Positions 25,601-38,200 of a stretch of 64,000 bases of DNA are shown here, one piece after another (position 1 is the stretch's first letter; the number at the start of each line of letters is the position of its first letter). The notes under the pieces are model-generated. The model ran no database searches. It was not told where the DNA came from and saw nothing but the letters and a program-made list of their open reading frames with translations. This DNA is from Varroa destructor (taxonomy: Eukaryota; Arthropoda; Arachnida; Mesostigmata; Varroidae): assembly GCF_002443255.2 (NCBI RefSeq), contig NW_019211454.1, forward strand, positions 28,783,565 to 28,847,564, written 5' to 3'. Both the position numbers and the translations under genes were made by a program.

Positions 25601-27560
25601 TTCAGCTTGGGAAAACGATTCGTTCCGCAATTGGGCTAGTATGAGAGGAAAGAACTGTGGCAGAAGAAGTTAGAAGGTGAAACGGAACAGCGATGAAAAA
25701 CGAAGTTTCGCATCTGGAGATTGGCTTGATGACCTTCTATACGTCGTCGCCTGGGCCTCAGCCAAAAGAGAGGCACGAGAAAAATTCGCTCATACGACAG
25801 AAACTTACCATTCTGCCACGCCTCGTCGAAGTTGCACTTCGATTATTACCAGTGCATATTGATGTTGAGGTAGTATTTGACTTGAGGTGACCTTTCGGTG
25901 GCGTCGTCATCGTTGCCGTTTTAACCTTTGAAAGCTCGCTGCCGATGCTCATAAGGCGCTGCTGGTTAATAGCATCATCAGCAGCTTCGGTGACAGTCAC
26001 GACGATAACAACGGCAGCAACAAAAACGTTAGTATCCACAGCGGATGCAACTACGGCTAGCTTTACTACTGGTAGTCTTGTTGTTATGGGCCTCAGTCGT
26101 AGGTAAAGGCCAAGGATCTCGGTGTGTCTATTCTGCGCTAGACATACCTACAAGGAAATGCTGCTGACAAAATCGGTCAGCAACGTAGTACTTCGCTTTG
26201 CCTTTCAGGGTCCACCAACCTCGTCGCATTCCGCACATACATCCACGTCTATGTGTGAGAGACAGAAACACAGTCGTCTGCAAATACGTTCTGACATGAA
26301 GATCTATACACATGTAAATGCCTATATTCATCGTAAAAAAACAGGCGACACTTCTATCTCGATTATCTCTAGCCCTTTTCAAGGACGTACAGCCCGCAGC
26401 TCAGAGCCCACAGGTGACTTCAAAATCCGGGACACGCTTGCATCCTACAAACATTAGGTCAAATTTACTCCCATAACTCGTACGGCAAAGATTCCACTTT
26501 CCCATGTCCGCGGCTTGCCATTGCGCTCGCCTTCTGGATGTGCGTGTCTCAGCCTTCTACGAAATGGAACGTGGTCTTCGGCTAGCGCCGTGGCGTTATA
26601 AGCCCTCCTTCGAGAAAAAAAAACGACTATTATGCAAAATTTTAACTATCCAAGAGTTATTGTCACTTCAATTGCTGTTTTTGGCTCCCATTACAAACAG
26701 ATAGACAAACGGGTCACACAAGCACACTTGCACGGGTTACACTTGCAACGCTGGAGCAGAGCGCGATGAAAGCGGGAAATTACGAATGCCACTTGTTTTC
26801 ATCTTTGTGAGAGAAAATGCGACAAATGGTGGCTATTGTTACTACGGTTGCAGTCCTACGGTTCGTTTTGTTACTTGACCTCCAGTGATTTCTTTCTTTG
26901 ATCTTTCGGTAATACTGCTTTATGCCCAATGCAACTTTTCGGTCTGCAACTCATGGCTTCACCCGTACAATCATCCCGTCCGTTATAGATTCGAAATTAG
27001 TCTTTCATTGTTGTTGTACGCGTACGCGAATCTTATTATCGCTCTCCTTTTTGATTTTTTCCAGTCAGCTTCGTAGCTGCCCGGCACATACCCGTGGTTT
27101 TCAGCACCAAGTGACCCCTTTTCGTTCATGGAACAGCGTAGCGGCAGCAGTAGCAACGGTCTTAGAAGCAGCACGACACCCTACTATTCCTGAACTACAA
27201 CGACACACCATTCTATCGTTGGATGGTCATGTGAGGCACTGTCGGGGAGGTAAATGATCCGTGAAAAGTGAAGATTGACCGTCTATCCCTAACAGTGACG
27301 GCAACGAACGAGCCTTTGGCCTCTTTCCCCGGTAGGTCCTTTTTATCCTGCTATTCCTTTCTCCAAGTTTCTAGCTCGTTATTCTCCCGCCACCTTTTCT
27401 CATTCTCTCCTGCGTCGTTACCTTCCGACTACAGGCCGTTTTCGCAACCGCGCTAGGCGTCAATGTGCGGTAGACGGCCGGACACGGCTGCGTGACGGCC
27501 GCCATATCAATGCTTGCCAGCGATAGCAGACGCACTGGCATTGCGGAATCCATGTTGTAT
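25601..27560. other. GC-richer block with cryptic triplet repeats
   Basis: Between 25.9 and 26.1 kb the plus strand carries interrupted GCAGCA/ACGACG-type triplets, which generate a threonine/valine/alanine-rich minus-strand frame of 93 codons. Around 27130-27180 GCAGCAG-like triplets recur. Frames up to 111 codons (26122-26457 and 26922-27257, plus strand) exist, but none has a recognisable domain, signal sequence or conserved motif. It may include non-coding exons or regulatory DNA. Confidence 0.4.
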
Positions 27561-30500
27561 TATGTTAATGTCTTATGCTTGCAAACACTAATTTACTACC
27601 GATATCACTGCCATAAACAAACAGGTGCACGCTTTTAATCTCGGCAACTACCATGCAGGTAGCATACATGTATACACTAGCGGGCAACTATCTATATCTG
27701 AGCAGGACAGCTACGACATTCGCATTATCTATAGAGCTTAATCTAAAAAGTTAATTACTTAAGTATCAGCAAATGAGCCTCAACAATTTTTCCAGCCATA
27801 CGCGATATTGAGCCCGGCCCGCCAAACTGGTCATCGGCCGGTATACGACTTGTCATGTCCGAGAGCTTTGTTGTTGCGCATCGGCCTGTTACCCAATTCC
27901 TAACTGTTTATGTTGAATATTTGGAACTAGCTCAGCGATAATATTCCTACTAGCTTTATAACGAAAATAATATATTTGCTACAGGATTATTATGTTGAAC
28001 AGGATATACGACTGCGTCGCGTTGTCAAACCGGTCGAGGTTTCAAGCGTCTCACCGCTTAATTTTTCAACATTCCCAATCATCAACAGTATTTGGAAGAA
28101 TAATTCCTACTAACTGATGTGGGTCTCAGACATGGATGCGTGCGGTTACCCAAATCTTGATTCAGGTAATTTAGTCAGTCTACAGTAGCTGAGATATTTT
28201 ATCGTCGTGATAGAACGCTTTTGCCAATACGAGCTTACACAATCCATTGAAGATTTTAGCTCTTGAAGGTTAAAATCCAGCTAAACTAAGCTGGTACCGT
28301 TCCGACTGGGTGTGATGCGACGAACATTATATAACCCTTCGGATTACAGTTTCTAATTAGCACGGAAGAAAATTATTTAAGTTCCTATGTTACTGACGCT
28401 GTTGAGGCAACGGCTTAGACTATTTTTCTAAGTTGAAAGCTCACAAATTTTACATACTGAACGCTATATAGAGACAAAAGGAAAATTATGCAAACCTGAC
28501 CGCCGGTTACGTGGTCTACTCTATTTACAGCTTGCGACACAAACCATTGCTGCGGTACCTGACTATGCTAGCGGCGTAGCTGGTGAGCTACGTATATTTC
28601 TGCATGCATATGACGACTTGCAGAAGGCCATTTAGACCTTTGGTTTACTATTAAAACTACTCTTTTCAGATAAGATGAAAAGTACTAACAGGAGACTTCG
28701 TCTCAAGCTTCGAGTAACGAAGGTAAATATAGATTCGTTTGGTAAAGACAGGGGCATGTCTCTCGTTCGATGTGTTTCACCCCTCGAAGTTATTCGATTT
28801 CAAAATTATGTCATATCACAAAAACTCTTATGACCCTTTGAAAGCAACAGTCATAAATGATGATTAAGTCATATATTTAGATCGCTGAACGCTCTTGCTT
28901 AGGTTTATACGAAAGCTGAGCCGGTACAATACCTATATATATTTCACTGGTGTGCACAACGTAGCAAGCTCAGTCAATATACACTACATATGTTAATCCG
29001 TGTAAGCTAGCTTCAACGACATTTACTTTTTCCTGCTTCATACGACTCAGCAAATTGCTGCTATATCGTTTCGATTGATCCCTAATACCTGGAGGCGCGA
29101 AATGCTTTCTACGAAATGAAGTAACTGCTAATTGATATTTGATGGCTGCCAAAACAAAAGGTGATGATTTATATCAGGTGGCCCATAGTATATTGCAATT
29201 GATTTGACTAAATGTTAGGTGTTGGTGGGTTCTATTGTCTTGACAAAATACTGTCAGAAGTTACTTTCTTGCCGATAAGTTCCAGATAGCTGTCATATGT
29301 ATACCGCAACTGTACGCATGCTCTACGTAAGTCATTTAGCAGACGCCTGCTTGCACTACTTGATCACAAGCATTCATCAGGATGCGGACAATCCTCAGAG
29401 TGAGAAAAATTTTCGACAGTCGGCCTTTCACCATATTGCATAGCTGATATGTAAAACTGCAACAAAGTCACGCTATGCCGTATCGACAGTCTCTGCTACG
29501 CTTGATTGCGCTGAACTCCCTGAAACGGCTGTCAGCCATATTTATCGACAGGTGATGCAAATACATGCACCCCAAAAAGTTCTTAGATGACACCGTGTCG
29601 AAAAAGTAATGCGGCTACATTCGTCGACAGGAAACAAGAAATACTTAGAAAATATAGAAAACAGTTAGACAGAAATACGATGGAAACGAGGCACAGACCT
29701 ACAACTCGCCCACGCGCTCTGTCCTGTTCTGTTGTTACGGCTCTGCCGTTAGAGACGCGACTGCTTGAGCAGTCCTAGAACTTTCAACGGGAATTTGTTA
29801 ACTATAAATATGCGTATTCTTGCACATGCGTGTAATTGGAACTTGTTCCATCGTTGGAGTCATGTACGGTCACAGTTCCCAGCAGCTTCTGCTACTAGCG
29901 CTATGTAGATCCGCCATTCCGGGCATGGCGTACGCCTGCCACGGTCACAACGACTCAAATTAGATTACGCTGTTTGCTCAAGCAAGAAAGGAAACAGAAA
30001 GAAGAACGACGAAATGAGAAAAGCAGAAAATCAAAAAGAAATTCGGGCGTGGTCACAACTAACAAAAACGCTAAAATGAAGCTATTTTCCGTAGGGAAAA
30101 GAAAAGCACGTCCACAGAAGTAAGTACATGCGTCGGTTGTTTCATGTACCTAGTAGGCACACACCACATGCTGCATTGCTACATGTATATAAGATGCACT
30201 CGAACAAAATAGATGCTTTCTCAGTTCACCCTGATCGTGGGTGTAATCTAATGGCAATCCATATTAAAAGTTGCAATGCTTATGATGTGTAAGCTCGATC
30301 GAACATCTACAAACAGAGGCAAAGTTTACCTATAGTATCCAACTTAAACTGGGCTGTGCCTCTAAACGGCCTATTTTTTTACGTTCTACTTTTTAAGTTA
30401 TCTAACAGCCTTCCGTAATATGGTTTTAACCAGCATTCTTTACTATAATCGAGTAAATATCTTTTTTTTTAAATAGACTATACGTATTTCTGTCCTAGAG

Positions 30501-30891
30501 ATACTTGCCGTCTCCTCCAGTCGGCGAGAAATAGGCTAAGTGCTTAATTATACCATCGATACTCCTACGCCAACTGGAATGATCCGGCCATGCGATGGTA
30601 CAACGAAGAACGGCGAAGCTAACAAATAGATCTAGTATTTGCTACTAATGGCAGGGCAGAAAATGATCATAAAATAAGGGACCGCTGGCCTAAGCCTTTC
30701 TATATGGCATCTAAGATATGGGCCAAATATTTCATATTTGTGTACCCCGATGTAGGTGCTTAAGTATATGCAAAAAAAGATGTGAGCCGTAGTATTTACG
30801 CAAGTATGTATATCATTAAAGAGTTTCAATAATGCTGATATGATGCCGTAAGCAACTGTGCGGATTCAAAAAAAAAGTTATAAGATTTAAA
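27561..30891. other. Gene-free stretch
   Basis: No frame over about 65 codons, no RNA gene, no recognisable mobile element. Composition is ordinary AT-rich. A CGGTCGAGGTTTCAAGCGTC word at 28031-28050 loosely resembles a tRNA T-arm, but no A box accompanies it. Confidence 0.6.
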
Positions 30892-30944
30892 AAAAGCAAA
30901 CTAAATTATTACGATTATTAATTGTAACAATTTAGTTTGCTTTT
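30892..30944. repeat. Short hairpin element, 21-bp arms
   Basis: Arms 30892-30912 and 30924-30944 are reverse complements over 21 bases with one mismatch, and the inner loop is 11 bases. The sequence is AT-rich (arms contain AAGCAAACTAAATT). It has the same overall length, 53 bases, as the hairpin at 23785-23837 but a different arm sequence. It could be a palindromic repeat scrap or a structured RNA; nothing decides between them. Confidence 0.88.
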
Positions 30945-30996
30945 ATAAACAAATAAAAAACTGCCACTGTAAAACGCGTCTTATTAGTAAAGTACC

Positions 30997-31015
30997 TATA
31001 TATATATATATATAT
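30997..31015. repeat. (TA)n microsatellite, about 9 copies
   Basis: A perfect alternating TA run of 19 bases. Confidence 0.93.
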
Positions 31016-32399
31016 TGGTTCAGTTTCTTTACGCTGTACCCGTAAGAAGAAAATAACTTATGGTGATTGGCGTGATAACATTCGCCATTTGTTATTTAGT
31101 CCATGGAACTTATCTACGTTCAAATGAGTTTACAACTAAATTTTCGAATAGGCATGTACACTCGAATTCCCCATCGGCTCCACTCGACTGCTCAAATACA
31201 ACAAACGTAGTCCCAAAAGTGCAGAATCTTTTAATGAAAAAGAGGGCAGAGTAGTCAAAATAGCCGTGTACACAACAGCAAACAAAGTCGTGCAACTCTG
31301 GTAAACTTTGCTCTTCCAGAGCGATAATCATCATGGCACAATATATTATAAGAGCACACATTCGAATAGACGAAAGTCGGAGAGCGCCTAGACAGTTAGC
31401 TAAGTTACTAGTTACAAGTTATCTCTCTCTCTCTCTCTCAATATCTTTCGTTTTCTTTCTCTTTCCTGTTGTGGCTTAAAAATATCTGTTTTGTTCAGTC
31501 TCAACCGTCCCATTTAGTAAAATGTTTTTCGCACAACTAATAAACTTCCAAGGGTGCATGATGTCCCCAATAGCCAATGGAGAGGCGAATAAAAAAACGA
31601 TAAGTCAGGCAGCGAGAAAGAGTTGTATAGTGCTCGATAACTTTTTTTTTTGCCAAACGCCTTAAAGCATTCACACATGCCGATCTTTTTCGATGGTCTC
31701 CACACTTCACGGTGAGTAATTATCATAAATTAAGTAACGTTTATGGTGAACCGTCCATTGATCTTAAGATTAGTTTCTGCTGCGGGTTTGTTGGCCAATT
31801 ATATGACCCGGACGTTGAATGTAAATATAATCTTAGTATCCTTATCTACTCGTTTCTCTCTCACTAGTTCCCTTTTCTCAAGGCATTTTCGTGCCCATTT
31901 TTATCTGTCCGTTCCCACGTGCGCAAATCGTGCATATTTTCCGTTTGTCGATATCTGACTATTTGATTTCTAATTTAGCTGCCGTATCTTTGTTACTGCT
32001 CAATTCGTCCCGTCCAACCAATCGTCTATTAAGCCTGATCCCTTTTCACGTATCACGCAACCTTCTTTTATTTCTCGGCGTTCATCCTCTCGCGTTCAAG
32101 CTTTCGCTGGAACCTATTCCTATCCCACCCGTTGCATTAACATGAAGCGAATGAAATCTGTATTCTATCGTTCTTCCTTTCTGTTATTGTATATCTTCGT
32201 TTTTTTTTACTAAGGCATGAGCACACCTCCAGAACGCAATCGCGCAAGCAATTAACTTGTGAATTCCAATCGATAAACTCCGACGAGACGGCTATACGCG
32301 CAGCGATCTGATGTTTCTATGTTCAGACTGTGTTTCGGTTCGCTGCAATGTAGTACAAGGTCGAAATGATCCTAACAATCGACTCGTGGAGTTTGGCTA
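31016..32399. other. Gene-free stretch
   Basis: It contains the (TC)9 tract at 31422-31439. Opposing frames at 31060-31361 and plus-strand frames at 31743-32145 are unrecognised. The latter reflect a pyrimidine-rich plus strand that makes hydrophobic/serine-rich translations. Confidence 0.5.
31422..31439. repeat. (TC)9 microsatellite
   Basis: A perfect TC run of 18 bases. On the opposite strand it is (GA)9, a GAGA-type tract. Confidence 0.95.
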
Positions 32400-33460
32400 C
32401 CCTAGAATCTTTTCGCCGGCATAGCCTATAGCCTTACTTCTACCCTAGGCTGACGAGTGGGCTGACAAGAGGGCAGACTGAGCAGTGATCGATGGGTGGA
32501 TGGGCGGTGAGCCAAAAACGAATCAGCGAACGCCTTCTCTTTACCACCGAAAACCCTAGCCGTTCTCCTGACCTCTATTCGGCCCGAGTTTGTCTTCTTA
32601 TCTATTCTTCGTCCAACCTTGAGAAGAGCTGGCTTTCCGTCTAAAACCCTAAGTACCCGTCTGAAAGGGGCCAGTCATGCTTGATTCGTGTTCGGAGCTC
32701 CAAGCGGCCTGAAGCCGAAGCGGTGACTTCAACTGCCAGAGCGATTCAGATTCCTCATTATTCTTTATCCTCTTGGTCCGCCCGTACCATCTGTCCCCCG
32801 ACTCCTTACTCCTTTCTATTGCCTATTCTGCTGTTTTCATAGCTCCTGCTTTATCGTCGTCGTGGTCGTTTCCTCTCCTTTTTTCGTCCGCTTCGGTCTG
32901 TACTCCGTTGCTTCACTGCTTCCCGTTTATCATTTCTCTGAACAAACCGAACCAATCTCATCCTTTGTGCTGTACGGGCGACTGTAGTCGAAAACAACGA
33001 CGGCCACGCCGCGATACGCAGTCAGCCAGCCATAGCCATTCGCGCAAAACCCACCGCAGTTTACATTCTTTCTTCCGCCCTGAGTCTTCATCCACGTCTG
33101 CCACGATCACCACTACTATTAGGCCACCACCAGCGCAAATATTATACCTTCTTTCCCATTCCACCGCTGATACTTAACTCTAGCCGGTATCCTCTACTTA
33201 CCATCAACTTGCCCGAACAACAGTAGTACAGACGATGACGACAACGGCAATGACGGTAACAACAAACAACAAAGGTCACAGCGGCAGTAGTAGCAACAGC
33301 GACAACACCGGCGATGGATTTAGTCAAGAAGAAGGCCAATACAATTGATGTACCAGTTGTTGAATGAATAGCACTTCGATGCCTGTGATCAAAGAAGAAT
33401 TTGTACTGAAGAAGGGCAGAGGAAGGCGAAGATGCTGGCAAGAAGACATCAAATGGTTAA
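32400..33460. other. GC-richer block with triplet-rich sequence
   Basis: The plus-strand frame at 32773-33177 (134 codons, serine/proline-rich) is among the longest in the window but starts with a non-ATG codon and translates a pyrimidine-rich strand; I do not call it a gene. At about 33184-33345 a 54-codon plus-strand stretch holds TTTAMTVTTNNKGHSGSSSN and then DNTGDGFSQEEGQYN, i.e. interrupted ACN/AAC/AGC triplets. The look is that of low-complexity coding sequence, but the same pattern arises from triplet slippage in non-coding DNA. The minus strand also has a 99-codon frame here. Confidence 0.35.
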
Positions 33461-35198
33461 CGCTGTGAATATGGCCATGTACTGCAGAGATAGCATGCGC
33501 TTAGGCGAAAATACATAGCGATAGATATATATGTATGGAGCTGTCCACATATGAAAGCGATAGGACGACTAGCGTACTATAGAGGTGAGTAGAGGGGTAG
33601 CAAGGCTCAGGCAGAAAGATTTAGCCTGTACGTCAGACTAATAGTACAACCTCGATTGCAATGGCGATCATAAATGACAATTTCGGTTGAGTTTAGTGCA
33701 GAAAATTTCATGGTGTGCTCCTATATATGTATCCCAGTTTAGTCCTTAGCGGCCTATGCTCGGACGCTTGAACTCAGAGATCAGTTACTTTCTGGGAAAC
33801 GTTTGCGGTTTTTGCCGCCGACGACATTGAATGCTACCTATTATTTACAGGCCATTTAAACGTCTTTCCAAAAGCCATAGAACATGATTTATTTTTAATT
33901 GTAAATTAAAAGCCAAGGGTGGGCCTCATGTCGCTACGCGTAGCGGATTTGACGCGAATTAACTTAGGCCTTTCGGCTCTATAGTTAGCACGACTAATAC
34001 TTTTTGTTTTGTCCATTGGTAATTGATGAAGATAATCTTCACTTTTGAACTGTAGTTACGGTTGTTAAACCATACCTCGATCGACTGCTCTTAAATAAAG
34101 CTCCTTTTGAATATTGCGGGCCAGCGACGGTGCTGCCATAAATCATTGAAATGGAGTACTCCGGCGATCCCAAACGAATCAACTGTTCATGTAACGATCA
34201 TGCGCGAAATGTCTTTACATAAATTTAGCTCTATGGAAAAACCTGGTGCCCTAGATGCCATCGATTTTTATGGCATACTGAACAACATAGAAGCCATATC
34301 TTTTTGTGAAACTAACTTTGAACCAATCGGTCGACCGTATTAGCTTATCTAAGGGCGCAATTTTCGTATGTTCCATAGTGGCGTCTGTAATTTTTTATTA
34401 TATTACATATTATAACTAATATTTTATAAAACTTTATTAAGTTTGGTATATAATCAACTTAGCCTTCAATTATTCACAGTCATTGTTTTCTTACGCAACT
34501 ATCTCTTTAATGGGACTTAAGTCTGTTTCTGTCCGAGCATCGTTACGTCTAGCCTCGACTCATTCGAATCTAGACAAAACCACCAAATCTAAAATGATGC
34601 CTCACAGTTTAAACAGTGGACTACTCCTGTCGCAAAACAACCACACGGACGCGTCGTCATCTACGAATGTAGCACTATATGGTCGCAAGTATTATAGTTC
34701 CAATAGGTTTACACACTTCATTTAATTGACAGTATCCAAGCTAATAAACCCAAATTAATAGCTTGCCCCATACTAGGTGCCGCTAATTTTCTGCAGAAGT
34801 ATTTATCAAATTGGGTTCTCATACATCTTATAACGATGGTCTGCCCCTTTATATCTTCGCCAGTTGTCGTCTCCAATTTGCAAAACGGTTGTAGATATTA
34901 CCTTATGTGTATATAGTTCAAACAAGCGTGGGCTGGCTGGTCGTGGTAACGTACAGGCCCGGCTTACATATTCCATATGATATATATTATGATACAGGAT
35001 GCTAAAGTTCTAGTAAGTTGCACTAGTAAAAACACTGTAGTTCCACCCGTCTCAAATCTCATAAAAAAAATAAGAATTTATTCGATCTTTTCTAGCACGA
35101 TCTTCTTGCTTGTCGTTCTGTCTGCACTCAATTATTATAAACTAGCTTTCGATTAGATTATTATAAACTAGTAAATTTCGATGAAATTTTGTCATTGT

Positions 35199-35218
35199 AC
35201 TTACTTACTTACTTACTT
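35199..35218. repeat. (ACTT)5 microsatellite
   Basis: Five perfect copies of ACTT. Confidence 0.93.
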
Positions 35219-38200
35219 GGATTATATATCATAACTCACTCCTGTAAAGGATACGAAAGTTAAGCATCCACCGTTGCGTAGCAAAATGGTTCGGTGTTCA
35301 TCCTACTGCATGACTGTTTCGAGCAAAGGAATGATCCAAGCCATTTTCCCCTGCTCTGCAGGGGAACAACTGTTAATATTAAAGATCTTGGATAAGTCAA
35401 TAATTTAACAATGTACTGTTCCATTGACAAACCCAGTTGGTATGAAGGTAGTTGACAAGGTTTTTCATGACTGCGATAAGAATGCAAGTAAGCCTTAAAG
35501 GATGGTGATCTTATAAAAAAAACAAGCGTATATAGTTGTGTATGTAAGTGACTTATATTATTCAAAGCTATGCATAATTCCTAAATGTGCGAGGCTTAAT
35601 TTCGAAGACAAAGTTATTAGAAATGTATCAAATAAGCTTCTGTAAAACCTTCCACGGCACTTATTTTTACACGCTCATGCTGTGCTTAATGCATTCTATA
35701 GCTTCACTTCTGTAAGGTTGGACTTTTCGGCCGCTGGGCCAACTGTAAAAGGCAAAACTTATTAAAAATATGGTCGCAATAAACAAGACAGTCTGAGGCG
35801 TGGATTCTAGCTGATTCTTAAAGTTATTGCGAGAACTGAACTCATCAGCGGTATCTTCGTATAGCGTACGAGCAGCTGGATTTAGAAGTGCCGTTCCCCT
35901 CAGAATCTTTCGTGCAGTATGCAGGTGTAGATAATTATACTTTCATGAAAATTTTATAAATAACTTAAGCAATGATATATACATGCCTTTTTGTGTGTAC
36001 ATTAAAAGCAAGACAGTAACCTTTTTAATTCAATGCAATCGTCACCGAAGCATTATGTATGCTTAACTATTGTTACACAGGTTTTTGCAAGGATAGGCAA
36101 TTAGTGACTAGAGATCCAACCTATGCGACTCTAGTGAAGCACGCCTATACAGTAACTCAACGTAATCCTGGTTCACAGTCCTGGTTCATGGGTATCTTAC
36201 CTGCAAGACATGCTTTCGCACCTTTTTATACTGCCATTACCACTGCAACGCTGACCAAAATGCTACTGAGGCATTGACTGAGCCACACGCCTCACCTTGT
36301 GGCGTAAAATATCGACACAAAAGTCGGAGTAATTTCTTCTCTTCTATGAGTTGCCCTTATCAGCAGGAACCTGATCTGACAATGTTATGCGTTCATCCTA
36401 AGGGTAACTAAGCCATAAACATAAATATTGTTGCTAGAATTTTTCATTCGGAAACAAATCGGATTTAGCCTTCGACTCTTCTTTGTTCTGTCAATGCGTA
36501 CGACTTTTTTTCCTCTCTGCTAATTTTCAGTTTTTTTGATGCGTATCAATAAGTGCGTGCTCATATGTATAGGTGTGCATGTGTCCTTATAAACTGTGTA
36601 AAGGACTTGTCTGCCTAGACGCGCTGTGATTACGATGGTTTTCAGGTGCCAAAGCGCTGAACGCATTCGCTTCAGAGACGCAGAACGGCCACAGTTAGCA
36701 GACAATACGTTAGACAAACAAGGTACCGTTTGAGGCTTACGTTAAGCGCGTCCACCGTGCACTTCCTAGCTTCCTAGCAGTGACCCAAATCTCTTCAAGC
36801 ATGATCTGTCGCGGCTGCCCCTCCTCTGTAGGGGCGCTAACTGCGGCCGCTGGCTATGTAGCCGAATTCCGCTAATAGCTGCAGGCTTTACGGAACTGCA
36901 GTGGTACGTATTTGTATAAAGCGTATGAAAAACAAACATGAAGCGGCAGTCATTGGTTTTCGGGTGTCGATCGATTTACCTGAAAAAGAAACGAGTCAGA
37001 CTCGTTAATGGTTAACAACGTCACTAGAGGTACGAGTTTTTCTTCATAAATCCATGCTTCGATTAAGAAAAGAAAGAACGTGATCTAAAATACATGATAC
37101 ACAAATGCAAACAAATAGATTCTAATTTGCCTCAGATCTCATTGATATAATCTGCAACCGTTTTTATAAGATCATGGTCTTTCTATTTCTCTATTAAATA
37201 TAACAGTAAGTTAATAAAACAACTACAGAACAAGTACGACGTACCGAACGTTTACGCAATAAATAGACGAACAAAAGTGCTCACAACATTATACATATGC
37301 CGAACACATTTACTTTACGCTACTGAAAGCTTACCATGAAGTTCCCAGCCTGAGAACCTTTGAGCCTGAACGATTTAAATGTACGTGTTTATTATTCAAA
37401 CAGTCTGCACTGAAACTTAAGAAATATGGAGGTATCTTTAACTTTTTAGGATTATCCGTAGGACAAAGGGTAAGTAAATTTAGATTGATTCAAATTTCAA
37501 TAGGCGAACAAAACGAGCCGATATGCTCGATCTTGCGGCAACAGGAAACGTGTTCGGTACTCTAAAAAAATCTACCCAGCAGGAGCGAAAAGACAGAGTT
37601 TCTATGGCTGCTTAAAACAAACAGGTAGCGAAACAAAAAAATTCTGGCGCTTGTTGACTTCTTCCTTATAACTATCGCTTGCTTGAATCATTGAAATTTT
37701 ATCATATGCTCAGACCTACTCATGAGATACTATTTAATCAAACGGCAGCTATTTGGATTCGAATGATTTAATATGAGAGAGTTTTTGGGAAAGTTTCGAT
37801 GGGCTTCGTAAAAGTTACAGCGTCGATGACTTCCTTAAATAAATCCATGTTAAGATTCTGCGCCTATTTTTAATATATTTTGGCTGTTTTACAAGTCATT
37901 AATAACATTTAAGAGGTGTAAACCAGCAACTTACTAATGTAACTGTGTTATCAAGCAGTATAGAAGAATTTAACTCTAGCTGGGTTTAAGGACACAGGAT
38001 TCAGTGTGTATTAACTCCACTAAACGCCACTTCATAAAATAAAATATTCTTCGCATTAACTCGTAATGGTTGTTGACCTGGTAATAGCTGAACGATAACC
38101 TTTTTGTAACTAAAGCGGTGGAAGGCTAACGCCCGTATAGTCTAGAGTTTTAGAGTTGCCCCTGGGGTTTATTTTTGTGCCTTCGAAAGAGGAGTACTTG

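Noticed and set aside
32773..33177. 134-codon plus-strand frame
   Set aside because: No ATG start, a pyrimidine-rich strand giving Ser/Pro/Leu, and no recognisable motif or splice logic.
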